Numbered from the stretch's first letter, positions 49,888 through 60,178 are shown. The stretch: 64,000 nucleotides of DNA from Neisseria polysaccharea ATCC 43768 (GCA_000176735.1 ADBE01000112.1:1-64000), one strand, 5' to 3'. The notes: generated by a model from the sequence alone, not told the origin. Numbers and translations are program-made.

Positions 49888-50274
49888 ATGAGCAACAACA
49901 TCCCGGCCGAACTGAAATACGTTGCCAGCCATGAATGGCTGCGCCTTGAAGAAGACGGTACCATCACCGTCGGTATTACCCACCACGCGCAAGAGCTGTT
50001 GGGCGACATCGTGTTTGTCGAGCTGCCCGAAGTCGGCGCGAACCTTGCCGCCGAAGAGCAAGCCGGTGTGGTTGAGTCTGTAAAAGCCGCATCTGACGTG
50101 TATGCGCCGATTGCGGGCGAAGTCGTTGCCGTCAACGATGACTTGCCCGGCGCACCTGAAACTGCCAACAGCGATCCTTACGGCGCAGGCTGGTTCTTCA
50201 AAATCAAACCTGCCAATCCTGCCGATTACGACAGTCTGCTGACTGCCGAACAATACGCGGGCGAAGTGGATTAA
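49888..50274 (+). CDS. gcvH: Glycine cleavage H protein
   Basis: A 128-residue lipoyl carrier starting [21 protein letters not shown]. The lipoyl lysine is in [20 protein letters not shown] (about residue 64). It shuttles the aminomethyl group between P, T and L proteins. ATG 49888 follows GGAGAATCAAACC. It lies 160 bases beyond gcvT, with DUS hairpin between, so it may have its own promoter. Confidence 0.96.
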   Translation: MSNNIPAELKYVASHEWLRLEEDGTITVGITHHAQELLGDIVFVELPEVGANLAAEEQAGVVESVKAASDVYAPIAGEVVAVNDDLPGAPETANSDPYGAGWFFKIKPANPADYDSLLTAEQYAGEVD

Positions 50275-50425
50275 ACCGCCCGGCTGCTCGACGGCAACCG
50301 CCGGACAAACGGAAACTGCACCTTCAGACGGCATTTTTGCGGTCGGAGGTGCAGTTTTTTGTCCGTGTTTTAAGGAAGCAGTTAGGCTATAATAACGGCC
50401 TATATTCATCTTTACCGATTTTTTC

Positions 50426-51673
50426 ATGCAACTTACCGCCGTCGGACTCAATCATCAAACCGCACCTTTAAGCATACGGGAAAAGCTGGCGTTTACCGCG
50501 GCCTGCCTGCCCGAAGCCGTCCGCAATCTTGCCCGAAGCAATGCGGCAACGGAGGCGGTAATCCTTTCTACCTGCAACCGCACCGAGCTTTACTGCGTCG
50601 GCGATTCGGAAGAAATCATCCGATGGCTTGCCGATTACCACAGTTTGCCGATTGAAGAAATCCGTCCGTATCTGTACACGCTGGATATGCAGGAAACCGT
50701 GCGCCATGCCTTCCGAGTTGCCTGCGGGCTGGATTCGATGGTGTTGGGCGAGCCGCAGATTTTAGGACAGATTAAGGATGCGGTCAGGGTTGCTCAAGAG
50801 CAGGAAAGTATGGGTAAGAAACTCAATGCCCTATTCCAAAAAACCTTTTCCGTTGCTAAAGAGATCCGTACCGATACCGCTGTCGGCGAGAACTCGGTTT
50901 CCATGGCTTCCGCTTCCGTCAAGTTGGCAGAGCAGATTTTCCCCGACATCGGCGATTTGAATGTCTTGTTTATCGGTGCGGGTGAGATGATTGAGTTGGT
51001 TGCTACTTATTTTGCTGCTAAAAACCCCAGATTGATGACGGTTGCCAACCGGACGCTGGCGCGTGCACAGGAGTTGTGCGACAAGCTCGGTGTTAACGCC
51101 GAACCGTGTCTGCTGTCCGATCTGCCTGCCATTCTGCACGATTACGACGTGGTAGTTTCTTCAACGGCGAGCCAGTTGCCCATTGTCGGCAAAGGCATGG
51201 TGGAGCGTGCATTGAAACAAAGGCAGAGTATGCCGTTGTTCATGCTTGATTTGGCGGTGCCGCGCGACATTGAGGCGGAAGTCGGCGATTTGAATGATGC
51301 CTATCTTTATACGGTGGACGATATGGTCAATATCGTCCAAAGCGGCAAGGAGGCAAGGCAGAAGGCCGCCGCCGCCGCCGAAACGCTGGTGTCCGAGAAG
51401 GTTGCCGAATTTGTCAGGCAGCAGCAGGGCAGGCAGAGTGTCCCGTTAATCAGGGCATTGAGGGATGAGGGAGAGAAAGCGCGCAAACAGGTCTTGGAAA
51501 ATGCGATGAAACAGCTTGCCAAAGGCGCAACGGCAGAAGAGGTTTTGGAACGGCTGTCCGTCCAACTGACCAACAAGCTGCTGCATTCACCGACCCAAAC
51601 CTTGAATAAGGCGGGGGAAGAAGATAAAGATTTGGTTCATGCCGTCGCGCAGATTTATCATTTGGACAAATAA
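50426..51673 (+). CDS. hemA: Glutamyl-tRNA reductase
   Basis: A 415-residue NADPH enzyme that makes glutamate-1-semialdehyde from glutamyl-tRNA, the first step of tetrapyrrole synthesis by the C5 route. It has LSTCNRTELYCV with the catalytic Cys (about residue 50), the GEPQILGQIKDAVR motif and the NADPH Rossmann segment LFIGAGEMIELVATYF. The C-terminal dimerisation helices end VHAVAQIYHLDK. ATG 50426 starts MQLTAVGLNHQTAPLSIREK. A DUS-pair terminator follows. Confidence 0.96.
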   Translation: MQLTAVGLNHQTAPLSIREKLAFTAACLPEAVRNLARSNAATEAVILSTCNRTELYCVGDSEEIIRWLADYHSLPIEEIRPYLYTLDMQETVRHAFRVACGLDSMVLGEPQILGQIKDAVRVAQEQESMGKKLNALFQKTFSVAKEIRTDTAVGENSVSMASASVKLAEQIFPDIGDLNVLFIGAGEMIELVATYFAAKNPRLMTVANRTLARAQELCDKLGVNAEPCLLSDLPAILHDYDVVVSSTASQLPIVGKGMVERALKQRQSMPLFMLDLAVPRDIEAEVGDLNDAYLYTVDDMVNIVQSGKEARQKAAAAAETLVSEKVAEFVRQQQGRQSVPLIRALRDEGEKARKQVLENAMKQLAKGATAEEVLERLSVQLTNKLLHSPTQTLNKAGEEDKDLVHAVAQIYHLDK

Positions 51674-51690
51674 CGGTGCGCCGGAAAAGG

Positions 51691-51725
51691 ATGCCGTCTG
51701 AAGGGGTTTCAGACGGCATATTTTT
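51691..51725 (+). terminator. DUS-pair terminator after hemA
   Basis: ATGCCGTCTGAA at 51691-51702 and TTCAGACGGCAT at 51708-51719 followed by T5. Confidence 0.85.
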
Positions 51726-51817
51726 GTGCTGTCTGACAACATCGTGAAATCCCACATTATATCGATGTAATTACAAAGTATTATCCCGTATGCGGATTGG
51801 TTTTAAGATTTGTAAAT

Positions 51818-51859
51818 TTGATTTGCATCAAAAAATCGCCGATAGATGATTCATATAAT
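51818..51859 (+). promoter_or_regulatory. Class II FNR promoter of nosR
   Basis: TTGATTTGCATCAA at 51818-51831 is an exact FNR consensus (TTGAT-N4-ATCAA). TATAAT at 51854-51859 puts the start near 51866, so the FNR centre lies at about -41.5. No -35 box is needed in this arrangement. Confidence 0.85.
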
Positions 51860-51896
51860 ATCAATATTAAAGAGTATCGGTATATCGGGGATAGCT

Positions 51897-54227
51897 ATGT
51901 CCTGTTTTTCAATCCGGCGTATGTCTGCGTTTCGGGCGCGGATAACGGCGTTTTTTGTCGCCTTTGTCTTTTTGACGGCGGCACTGCCCGCTTATGCGGA
52001 GCGTCTACCTGATTTTCTGGCGAAAATACAGCCTTCGGAAATCTTTCCGGGGGCGGACCGTTACGGCAAACCGGAAGGTAAGCCCATGGTCGCCCGCGTT
52101 TACAAAGGCGACGAGCAGCTCGGTTTGGTCTATATCACGACCGATGTGGTCAATACGCGCGGTTATTCGAGCAAACCGATCGATACGCTGATGGCGTTGG
52201 CAAACGACGGTACGATAACCGGAGCGAAACTGGTCGATCATCACGAACCGATTATGCTGATTGGTATTCCGCAGTCGCGTGTCGATAAATTCATCGACAA
52301 ATATATCGGTCTGAACTTTATTAAAAATCCGCCGACCCCGGGCGTGGCGCCGGGCGACATTATCAGTGGTGCGACTGTTACGCTGATGGTGATTAACGAC
52401 AGCATCCAGCGTTCGTACAAGGTCATTGCCAACCAATACCGTCTGGGTTCGGACAAGGCCCTTCAGACGGCATCCGCTTCCGATGTTCAGGAAGCCGTGC
52501 CTGCGGCAGAAACCCGTCCGCGCCGTATGGCAAATCCCGACAAGCAGGACATTTTGTCTTGGGACGAACTTTTGAAACAAAAGGCCGTCGGTCATCTGCA
52601 TATCACGCTCGATCAAATTAACAAATTGTTTGAGAAAGGCGGCAAGGCCGGCGTGGCCGATCACGCCGAACAGGGCGATCCTGACGATACCTTTATTGAT
52701 TTGTATGTTGCCTTGGTCAGCCAGCCTTCCATTGGTAAAAGCTTGCTGGGTGAGGACGGCTGGGCACATCTGCAAAAACGGCTGAAACCCGGTCAACAGG
52801 CTGTTTTGGTTGCCGGAGAGGGCCGTTATTCTTGGAAAGGTTCGGGCTATGTGCGCGGCGGTATTTTCGACCGTATCGAGATGATACAGGGGGAGAACAG
52901 CTTCCGTTTTACTGATGCCCAACATGAACGCGTCGTCGCACTGTCTGCCGCCGGTTCGCCGCGTTTTAAAGAAGTTTCTTGGTTTACCATCCCTGAAGGC
53001 GTAGAGTTTGACGGTGCGGAGCCGTGGCGTCTGCAATTAATGGTTCAGCGCGTATTGAGCGTGAACGATAAAGCCTTCGTTACCGCCGATTTGGATTACG
53101 AATTGCCTCAGGGTTATTATGTCGATGATCCTAAAGCGCCGCCCGTGGAAATCAGCGCGCCTGTCGAAGCCGTACCTGCCGCGGCATCCGATACCGCTTC
53201 AGACGGCATTGCCGAAGATGCGTCAGCTGAAAACGGTGTATCCAACCAATTATGGAAACAGATTTGGAAAGCGAAACAGGGGCAGATTATCGTTGTCGGC
53301 ATTGCACTGACCATATTGTTACTGGTGTTTTTGTTCCAAGACTGGATTGTGCGTTACGAAAAATGGTACGACCGCTTCCGCCTTGCCTTTTTGACCTTCA
53401 CGCTCTTCTATATCGGCTGGTATGCGCAGGCACAGCTTTCGGTCGTCAATACGCTGACGCTGTTTTCCGCCATCCTTACCGAATTTCATTGGGAGTTTTT
53501 CCTGATGGATCCGATTGTGTTCATCCTGTGGCTGTTCACGGCTGCAACCATGCTGCTGTGGAACAGAGGAACGTTTTGCGGTTGGTTGTGTCCGTTCGGC
53601 TCATTACAGGAATTGACTAACCGGATTGCCAAAAAACTGGGTGTGAAACAGATTATCGTACCGCATATGCTGCATACCCGCTTGAGCGTTATCAAGTACC
53701 TGATTTTCTTCGGGCTTTTGGCAATTTCGTTGTATGATTTGGGTACGGCGGAAAAATTTGCCGAAGTCGAACCGTTCAAAACCGCGATTATCTTGAAATT
53801 TGTACGCGAGTGGTGGTTTGTCGCATTTGCCGTTGCTCTTCTGGTCGCAGGGCTGTTTATCGAACGTTTCTTCTGCCGTTATCTGTGTCCGTTGGGAGCC
53901 GGTATCGCGCTGCCGGGCAGATTCCGCGTGTTTGATTGGCTGAGACGTTATAAAATGTGCGGTAATCCCTGCCAAATTTGTACGCATGAATGCCCTGTAC
54001 AAGCGATTGCCCCGGAGGGAGATATCCATCCGAACGAATGTATCCAGTGTCTGCATTGCCAAGTCATGTACCACCACGATACGCGCTGTCCGCAAGTTGT
54101 GGCAGTGAATAAGAAAAAACAAAAACAGGCTGCTGCAAAATCAGGGGAATTGGAGAGTGTCTCCAAGCAGCCGCAGGAACAGGTTGTCCATTTTGTCAAA
54201 CCCGAAACGGCGCAATCTGAAAAATAA
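51897..54227 (+). CDS. nosR: NosR, electron donor protein for N2O reductase
   Basis: A 776-residue membrane flavo-iron-sulfur protein. MSCFSIRRMSAFRARITAFFVAFVFL is a signal or anchor; the periplasmic FMN-binding domain has GAKLVDHHEPIM and SGATVTLMVI (Thr for covalent FMN, likely ApbE-dependent). Then four to six membrane segments (about 450-650) with WLCPFGSLQEL and YLCPLGAGIALPG, and C-terminal 4Fe-4S motifs CGNPCQICTHECP and CIQCLHCQ. NosR feeds electrons to NosZ from quinol. ATG 51897 follows GGGGATAGCT. No stop interrupts it. Confidence 0.94.
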   Translation: MSCFSIRRMSAFRARITAFFVAFVFLTAALPAYAERLPDFLAKIQPSEIFPGADRYGKPEGKPMVARVYKGDEQLGLVYITTDVVNTRGYSSKPIDTLMALANDGTITGAKLVDHHEPIMLIGIPQSRVDKFIDKYIGLNFIKNPPTPGVAPGDIISGATVTLMVINDSIQRSYKVIANQYRLGSDKALQTASASDVQEAVPAAETRPRRMANPDKQDILSWDELLKQKAVGHLHITLDQINKLFEKGGKAGVADHAEQGDPDDTFIDLYVALVSQPSIGKSLLGEDGWAHLQKRLKPGQQAVLVAGEGRYSWKGSGYVRGGIFDRIEMIQGENSFRFTDAQHERVVALSAAGSPRFKEVSWFTIPEGVEFDGAEPWRLQLMVQRVLSVNDKAFVTADLDYELPQGYYVDDPKAPPVEISAPVEAVPAAASDTASDGIAEDASAENGVSNQLWKQIWKAKQGQIIVVGIALTILLLVFLFQDWIVRYEKWYDRFRLAFLTFTLFYIGWYAQAQLSVVNTLTLFSAILTEFHWEFFLMDPIVFILWLFTAATMLLWNRGTFCGWLCPFGSLQELTNRIAKKLGVKQIIVPHMLHTRLSVIKYLIFFGLLAISLYDLGTAEKFAEVEPFKTAIILKFVREWWFVAFAVALLVAGLFIERFFCRYLCPLGAGIALPGRFRVFDWLRRYKMCGNPCQICTHECPVQAIAPEGDIHPNECIQCLHCQVMYHHDTRCPQVVAVNKKKQKQAAAKSGELESVSKQPQEQVVHFVKPETAQSEK

Positions 54228-54355
54228 GCATCCGGGGGAAGCCTGAAGCCAAAGTGTCAGGCAGACAGGGTTTCCCTGGAAGGATAATAAAATTTTTTTC
54301 CCATCGGCTTGCCGTCTGAAAACCGGTTTGCCGTATTTTATCCAAGGAGTGTTGT

Positions 54356-56323
54356 ATGTCAGACGAAAAATTAGAACAAAACGGCTTGAGCCGTCGTTCA
54401 TTCTTAGGTACGGCCGCCGCTTCCGGTGCAGGTATTGCCGGTGCGGGTCTGTTGGGTTTGGCGGGTTGCTCTAAAGACGGCGAACAGGCTGCCGCTAACG
54501 CTTCCGGAGCGGCCCCTGTCGCCAAGGAGCATGGTGAAGCCAAACCAGGTCAACTGTCTTCCGAAGTCGGTCCGGGCGAACTCGACCAATATTACGGCTT
54601 CCTTTCCGGCGGTCAGTCCGGCGAGATGCGCCTGATTGGTCTGCCTTCCATGCGCGAACTGATGCGTATCCCCGTGTTCAATATGGACAGTGCGACCGGT
54701 TGGGGACGTACCAATGAGAGCTTGAAAGTCCTCAACGGCAATATTACTGAAGAAACCCGTAAATTCTTACAAGACAGCGGCCTGCGCTGCTACCCCAACG
54801 GCGACCTTCACCACCCGCACTTGTCGTTTACCGACCAAACTTATGACGGCCGCTATGCCTATGCCAACGACAAGGCAAACAACCGCGTCTGCCGCGTGCG
54901 TCTGGATGTGATGAAGGCCGACAAAATCATCGACATCCCTAATGCTTCAGGTATTCACGGTCTGCGTCCGCAACGTTATCCGAAAACCGGTTATGTCTTT
55001 GCCAACGGCGAACACATTACTCCTGTTAGTGGCGTAGGCAAACTGGATGATGCAAAAACCTGGAATGCCGTGTATACCGCCATCGACGGCGAAACCATGG
55101 AGATCGCATGGCAAGTATTGGTTGACGGTAACCTGGACAACGGTGATGCCGACTATCAAGGCAAATATTCTTTTGCCACCTGCTACAACTCCGAGCGCGC
55201 GCTGACCGTACAAGGTGCGTCTTCCAACGAGCAAGACTGGTGCGTCGTTTTTGACCTGAAAGCCATCGAAGAAGGCATCAAAGCGGGCGACTTCAAAGAA
55301 GTTAACGGTGTGAAAATGCTGGACGGTCGCGCTGAAGCCAAATCCAAATACACGCGTTATATCCCTGTGCCGAACTCTCCTCACGGCTGTAATGCTTCTC
55401 CCGACGGCAAATACATCATGCTCAACGGCAAGCTGTCTCCGACCGTTACCGTATTGGATGTCAGCAAGCTGGACGATTTGTTCGCCGGCAAAATCAAAGA
55501 GCGCGATGTCGTCGTAGCCGAACCGCAACTGGGTCTCGGCCCCTTACACACTGCATTTGACGGTCGCGGCAATGCTTATACGACATTGTTTATCGACAGC
55601 CAAATGGTGAAATGGAACATCGACGACGCAATCAAAGCCTACAAAGGCGACAAAGTCGATCCGATCAAACAAAAACTTGACGTTCACTATCAACCGGGCC
55701 ATAACCATACGACCATGGGCGAAACCAAAGAAGCCGACGGTCAATGGCTGGTGTCTTTGAACAAGTTCTCTAAAGACCGCTTCTTGAATGCCGGCCCGTT
55801 GAAACCCGAGTGCGACCAATTGATCGACATCTCCGGCGACGAAATGCGTCTGGTACACGACAACCCGACTTTTGCCGAACCGCACGACTTGTGTTTGGTT
55901 GCCGCGTCCAAACTGAACCCGGGCAAAACTTGGGACCGTAACGATCCTTGGTTCTGGCAGGATGCTTTGGAACAGGCGAAAAAAGACGGTGTCGAGCTGG
56001 AAAAAGCTGCCAAAGTCGTACGCGAAGGCAACAAAGTACGCGTGTACATGACTGCCGTTGCGCCTGCATTCAGCATTCCGCAGTTTGAAGTGAACCAAGG
56101 CGACGAAGTAACCGTTTACGTTACCAACGTCGAAACCATCGAGGATCTGACCCACGGCTTCACTTTGGAAGGCTACGGCATCGCTATGGAGATTGGCCCG
56201 CAAGCCACTTCTTCCGTAACCTTCAAAGCCGTCCGTCCGGGCGTGCACTGGTACTACTGCCAATGGTTCTGCCACGCATTGCATATGGAAATGTCCGGTC
56301 AGATGATTGTTCATCCCAAATAA
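54356..56323 (+). CDS. nosZ: Nitrous oxide reductase NosZ, lipobox-bearing
   Basis: A 655-residue multicopper enzyme reducing N2O to N2 in the periplasm. The Tat signal is [16 protein letters not shown], followed by LAGC (35-38), so it may be a membrane-anchored lipoprotein. CuZ ligands are visible in [36 protein letters not shown] and EPHDLCL. The C-terminal CuA domain has [19 protein letters not shown] with both Cys and His and Met. The enzyme looks complete and the gene is unbroken. It lies between nosR and nosD. Confidence 0.95.
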   Translation: MSDEKLEQNGLSRRSFLGTAAASGAGIAGAGLLGLAGCSKDGEQAAANASGAAPVAKEHGEAKPGQLSSEVGPGELDQYYGFLSGGQSGEMRLIGLPSMRELMRIPVFNMDSATGWGRTNESLKVLNGNITEETRKFLQDSGLRCYPNGDLHHPHLSFTDQTYDGRYAYANDKANNRVCRVRLDVMKADKIIDIPNASGIHGLRPQRYPKTGYVFANGEHITPVSGVGKLDDAKTWNAVYTAIDGETMEIAWQVLVDGNLDNGDADYQGKYSFATCYNSERALTVQGASSNEQDWCVVFDLKAIEEGIKAGDFKEVNGVKMLDGRAEAKSKYTRYIPVPNSPHGCNASPDGKYIMLNGKLSPTVTVLDVSKLDDLFAGKIKERDVVVAEPQLGLGPLHTAFDGRGNAYTTLFIDSQMVKWNIDDAIKAYKGDKVDPIKQKLDVHYQPGHNHTTMGETKEADGQWLVSLNKFSKDRFLNAGPLKPECDQLIDISGDEMRLVHDNPTFAEPHDLCLVAASKLNPGKTWDRNDPWFWQDALEQAKKDGVELEKAAKVVREGNKVRVYMTAVAPAFSIPQFEVNQGDEVTVYVTNVETIEDLTHGFTLEGYGIAMEIGPQATSSVTFKAVRPGVHWYYCQWFCHALHMEMSGQMIVHPK

Positions 56324-56349
56324 TGCGGCCTGACGGCTGAATATGGAGA

Positions 56350-56388
56350 ATGCCGTCTGAAGGCAACAGGTCTTCAGACGGCATTTAT
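56350..56388 (+). terminator. DUS-pair terminator after nosZ
   Basis: ATGCCGTCTGAA at 56350-56361 and TTCAGACGGCAT at 56373-56384 lie between nosZ and nosD within the presumed operon, so it may only attenuate. Confidence 0.7.
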
Positions 56389-56495
56389 AGCCAAACCGCT
56401 TGCCGTACCGTTTCAGGCGGTTTCGCTATAAAAACAGGCACATTTGAATGATGTTTCATTTTGTTTTGCCATACCGAACGAAACAGAGGAACACT

Positions 56496-57851
56496 ATGCA
56501 CACATCCGCGCTCCGTATATGGCTGAAGGCCGTGCTGATACTTGCCGCCGGCAGCATTTTTCAGACGGCATCGGCAGCCATCGTCCACGTTTCCCCGCAA
56601 GACAACCTTGCCGAAATTTTTGCCCGCGCCCGGGCGGGCGATACGCTCAAACTGGCTTCCGGCGTATATCAAACCAAACTTTATATCGACAAACCGATTA
56701 CGATTGAAGGACCTGCCGACCGTTCCGCAACCATCGAAGGGGACAGGAGCGGTCGTACGATAGCTGTGCATGCGCCGGACGTAACGCTCCGCAACCTGAC
56801 CGTTACCCGTTCCGGTATGAGCCTGCCTGCAATGGATGCCGGTATTTATCTCGAAGAAACCGCCCCGCGCGCCCTGATTGAACACAACAATATTTTGGAT
56901 AATTCGGTCGGCGTATATCTGCATGGTTCTGCCGATGCGATGGTGCGCGAGAACAAAATTGTTGGCGATGCGACTTTGCGCGTGAACGAGCGCGGCAACG
57001 GCGTTACCGTTTGGAACGCGCCCGGCGCGCAGGTCGTCGGCAACGATATTTCCAAAGGCCGCGACGGCATTTTTTCCAATACCAGCACGCACAACACCTA
57101 TAAAAACAACCGCTTCAGCGATTTGCGTTTCGCCGTCCACTATATGTACACCAACGACAGCGAAGTCAGCGGCAATATTTCCGTGGGCAACAATATGGGC
57201 TATGTGCTGATGTTTTCCGAGCGGCTCAAAGTATTCGACAATATCGCCGTCGGCAGCCGCGACCAGGGCATTATGCTCAACTATGTCAACTATTCCGATA
57301 TTCACGACAACATTATCAACAAAGCGGGCAAGTGCGTTTTTGCCTACAATGCCAACTACGATAAACTGTCCGCCAATCATTTTGAAAACTGCCAAATCGG
57401 CATACACTTTACCGCCGCCATCGAAGGCACGTCTCTGCACGACAATTCCTTTATCAACAACGAAAGCCAGGTCAAATACGTCAGCACGCGCTTTCTCGAC
57501 TGGAGCGAGGGCGGACACGGCAACTACTGGAGCGACAACAGCGCGTTCGATTTGAACGGCGACGGCTTCGGCGACAGCGCGTACCGGCCCAATGGCATCA
57601 TCGACCAAATCATTTGGCGCGCGCCCGTATCGCGCCTCTTGATGAACAGTCCCGCAATCAGCATCGTCAAATGGGCGCAGGCGCAGTTTCCCGCCGTTCT
57701 GCCCGGCGGCGTGGTGGACAGCAAACCGCTGATGAAGCCTTATGCCCCCAAAATTCAAACCCGTTATCAGGCGATGAAGGACGAGCTGCTCAAAGAAGCC
57801 GAAACGCGGCAGTCGGAATGGGGCAGGGCGGAAAACGGTTCTTTGAACTAG
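56496..57851 (+). CDS. nosD: NosD, periplasmic copper-delivery protein
   Basis: A 451-residue periplasmic right-handed beta-helix protein (pectate-lyase-like CASH repeats: DAGIYLEETAPRALIEHNNI, GVYLHGSADAMVRENKI, IMLNYVNYSDIHDNII). The signal peptide is MHTSALRIWLKAVLILAAGS and cleaves near TASA|A; an inverted uptake sequence encodes FQTA there. NosD passes copper to NosZ with the NosFY ABC transporter. ATG 56496 follows GAGGAACACT. A longer frame upstream is rejected because it precedes the signal peptide. Confidence 0.93.
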   Translation: MHTSALRIWLKAVLILAAGSIFQTASAAIVHVSPQDNLAEIFARARAGDTLKLASGVYQTKLYIDKPITIEGPADRSATIEGDRSGRTIAVHAPDVTLRNLTVTRSGMSLPAMDAGIYLEETAPRALIEHNNILDNSVGVYLHGSADAMVRENKIVGDATLRVNERGNGVTVWNAPGAQVVGNDISKGRDGIFSNTSTHNTYKNNRFSDLRFAVHYMYTNDSEVSGNISVGNNMGYVLMFSERLKVFDNIAVGSRDQGIMLNYVNYSDIHDNIINKAGKCVFAYNANYDKLSANHFENCQIGIHFTAAIEGTSLHDNSFINNESQVKYVSTRFLDWSEGGHGNYWSDNSAFDLNGDGFGDSAYRPNGIIDQIIWRAPVSRLLMNSPAISIVKWAQAQFPAVLPGGVVDSKPLMKPYAPKIQTRYQAMKDELLKEAETRQSEWGRAENGSLN

Positions 57852-57856
57852 TCTGC

Positions 57857-57890
57857 TTCAGACGGCATCCGGATTCAAATGCCGTCTGAA
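57857..57890 (+). terminator. Inverted DUS pair between nosD and nosF
   Basis: TTCAGACGGCAT (57857-57868) is followed by ATGCCGTCTGAA (57879-57890), the reverse of the usual order. The nosF ribosome-binding site follows directly, so strong termination is unlikely. Confidence 0.55.
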
Positions 57891-57908
57891 AACACAAAAG
57901 GAACAACC

Positions 57909-58805
57909 ATGACCACACATCATGTCGAATTGAGGAATGTCACCAAACGGTTCGGGGCGCAAAAAGCGGTCAACCAAGTCGATTTGGTTTTGAAGGCCGG
58001 AGAAAGTGTCGGGCTTGCCGGACACAACGGCGCGGGCAAGTCCACCATTATGAAGCTGATACTCGGGCTGATTACCCCGACCGAAGGCGAAGTGATGCTT
58101 TTGGGTGAACGTACCGGCAGCAAAGCGGGGGCTCGGCTTCGCAGCCAAATCGGCTACCTGCCCGAAACCGTTGCGCTGCACCCTTCGCTGACCGGCATCG
58201 AAACGCTGGACTTTTACGCGAAACTTAAAAAACAGCCGCTCACACAAAACCGGGGGCTGCTTGAGCGCGTCGGTATTTCACAGGCGGCACACCGCCGCGT
58301 CGGCACTTATTCTAAAGGTATGCGCCAACGCCTTGCCTTGGCACAAGCCCTGCTGGGCGAGCCCAAAGTCCTGCTGTTTGACGAACCAACAACCGGCCTC
58401 GACCCTGCATCACGACAAATGTTTTACGAAGTCGTGCGCGAACTCAACGGGCGCGGCGCGACCGTATTGCTCAGCACCCACGCCCTTGCCGAGTTGGACG
58501 GACACGCCGACCGCATTATCGTGATGAAAAACGGCGTTAAGGTTGCCGACGGCAGTATGGACGAATTGCACGTCCAAAGCGGACTGCCGCTGACCGTCAA
58601 TATCCGCCTCAATGCACCGCGCACCCTCAGCAGCCGCTGGCAGCCGCTTTCAGACGGCATTTCCTACCGGGCGCAATGTCAGGCGGAAGAACGCATGAAC
58701 CTTTTGGGCGAATTGGGCAGCCTGTCCGACCTTGCCTATCTCGATATCCACACCCCGACGCTTGATGAAATGTACGCACAGTTCTTGAAAAGGGAGGACG
58801 TATGA
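57909..58805 (+). CDS. nosF: NosF copper-processing ABC ATPase
   Basis: A 298-residue ATPase: Walker A GHNGAGKSTIMKLILG (about 38-53), signature TYSKGMRQRLALAQALL, Walker B VLLFDEPTTGLD and switch histidine STHALAEL. With NosY it powers copper-site assembly in NosZ via NosD. ATG 57909 (MTTHHVELRNVTK) follows AAAGGAACAACC. It overlaps nosY by four bases (ATGA). Confidence 0.94.
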   Translation: MTTHHVELRNVTKRFGAQKAVNQVDLVLKAGESVGLAGHNGAGKSTIMKLILGLITPTEGEVMLLGERTGSKAGARLRSQIGYLPETVALHPSLTGIETLDFYAKLKKQPLTQNRGLLERVGISQAAHRRVGTYSKGMRQRLALAQALLGEPKVLLFDEPTTGLDPASRQMFYEVVRELNGRGATVLLSTHALAELDGHADRIIVMKNGVKVADGSMDELHVQSGLPLTVNIRLNAPRTLSSRWQPLSDGISYRAQCQAEERMNLLGELGSLSDLAYLDIHTPTLDEMYAQFLKREDV

Positions 58806-59632
58806 ACCCTGTTTGGATTATTACCGGCAAAGAAGTCCGCGACAGCCTGCGCAACCGTTGGGTGCTTGCCGCCGCCCTCCTGCTTGCCGCACTCGCCCTT
58901 TCTTTGGGTTTTCTCGGCAGCTCGCCCACCGGTTCGGTCAAGGTCGATCCGCTGACCGTTACCGTCGTCAGCCTGTCGAGCCTGTCTATTTTCCTGATTC
59001 CGCTGATTGCGATGCTGCTTTCCTATGACGCACTGATTGGGGAAATCGAGCGCGGAACGATGGCGTTGCTGTTAAGTTATCCCATTTCGCGCAACCAAAT
59101 TCTTGCTGGCAAGTTTGTCGGACACCTCATCATCCTCGCCCTTGCCACCACGGCAGGTTACGGATTGGCAGGCATTACGTTGCAACTTGCCAACGGCAGC
59201 TTTGATATTGCCGCTTGGAAACCCTTTGCATTGTTGATTGCCGCCAGCGTCATCCTCGGTGCGGCTTTTCTGTCTATGGGCTACTTGATTAGTGCGAAAG
59301 TCAAAGAACGGGGGACGGCGGCCGGTATTTCAATCGGCGTGTGGTTGTTTTTCGTCGTCATCTTCGATATGGCGCTTTTGGGTATTCTGGTTGCCGACTC
59401 GAAACAGGTCATTACCGCGCCCGTCGTTGAAACGGTGCTGCTGTTCAATCCCACCGACATCTACCGCCTGCTCAACCTGACCGGTTACGAAAATACGGCT
59501 ATGTATGCGGGTATGGCGGGTTTGAGCGGACAAATCAGCCTGACCGTCCCCATTTTGCTGACCGCGCAGGTTTTATGGGTTATCATTCCGCTTGTTTTGG
59601 CAGCCGGAATTTTTAGAAAGCGACAAATATGA
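58802..59632 (+). CDS. nosY: NosY permease of the NosFY transporter
   Basis: A 276-residue membrane protein with six hydrophobic segments and the ABC2-type layout. ITGKEVRDSLRNRWVL begins the first membrane segment region, and SYPISRNQILAGKFVGHL is the coupling-loop segment. It pairs with NosF. It overlaps both nosF and nosL by four bases. Confidence 0.93.
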   Translation: MNPVWIITGKEVRDSLRNRWVLAAALLLAALALSLGFLGSSPTGSVKVDPLTVTVVSLSSLSIFLIPLIAMLLSYDALIGEIERGTMALLLSYPISRNQILAGKFVGHLIILALATTAGYGLAGITLQLANGSFDIAAWKPFALLIAASVILGAAFLSMGYLISAKVKERGTAAGISIGVWLFFVVIFDMALLGILVADSKQVITAPVVETVLLFNPTDIYRLLNLTGYENTAMYAGMAGLSGQISLTVPILLTAQVLWVIIPLVLAAGIFRKRQI

Positions 59633-60123
59633 AGAAAACCCTGTTGGCAATTGTTGCCGTTTTCGCCTTAAGTGCCTGCCGGCAGGCGGAAGAGGCGGCA
59701 CCTCCTTTACCTCAGCAGATTAGCGATCGTTCGGTCGGACACTATTGCAGTATGAATCTGACCGAACACAACGGCCCCAAAGCCCAGATTTTTTTGAACG
59801 GCAAACCCGATCAGCCCGTTTGGTTCTCCACCATCAAGCAGATGTTCGGCTATACCAAACTGCCCGAAGAGCCTAAAGGCATCCGTGTTATTTACGTTAC
59901 CGATATGGGTAATGTTACCGATTGGACAAATCCCAATGCCGACACGGAGTGGATAGATGCGAAAAAAGCCTTTTACGTCATCGACAGCGGCTTTATCGGC
60001 GGTATGGGCGCGGAAGACGCGCTGCCGTTCGGCAAAAAGGAGCAGGCTGAAAAATTTGCAAAGGATAAAGGTGGCAAGGTTGTCGGTTTCGACGATATGC
60101 CTGATACCTATATTTTCAAGTAA
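59629..60123 (+). CDS. nosL: NosL copper chaperone lipoprotein
   Basis: A 164-residue lipoprotein: MKKTLLAIVAVFALSAC ends in the lipobox. HYCSMNLTEHNGPKAQIF holds the conserved copper-binding CxM motif and the second part has TDMGNVTDW and FGKKEQAEKFAKDKGGKVV. It binds Cu(I) and hands it to the NosZ assembly. It overlaps nosY by four bases and a DUS-pair terminator ends the operon. Confidence 0.94.
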   Translation: MKKTLLAIVAVFALSACRQAEEAAPPLPQQISDRSVGHYCSMNLTEHNGPKAQIFLNGKPDQPVWFSTIKQMFGYTKLPEEPKGIRVIYVTDMGNVTDWTNPNADTEWIDAKKAFYVIDSGFIGGMGAEDALPFGKKEQAEKFAKDKGGKVVGFDDMPDTYIFK

Positions 60124-60135
60124 ATCCAAACAGAA

Positions 60136-60178
60136 ATGCCGTCTGAACGTTGAAGCCAAGGTTCAGACGGCATTTTTT
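60136..60178. terminator. DUS-pair terminator at the end of the nos operon
   Basis: ATGCCGTCTGAA at 60136-60147 and TTCAGACGGCAT at 60162-60173 followed by T6, between convergent nosL and ETF-QO. Confidence 0.85.
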
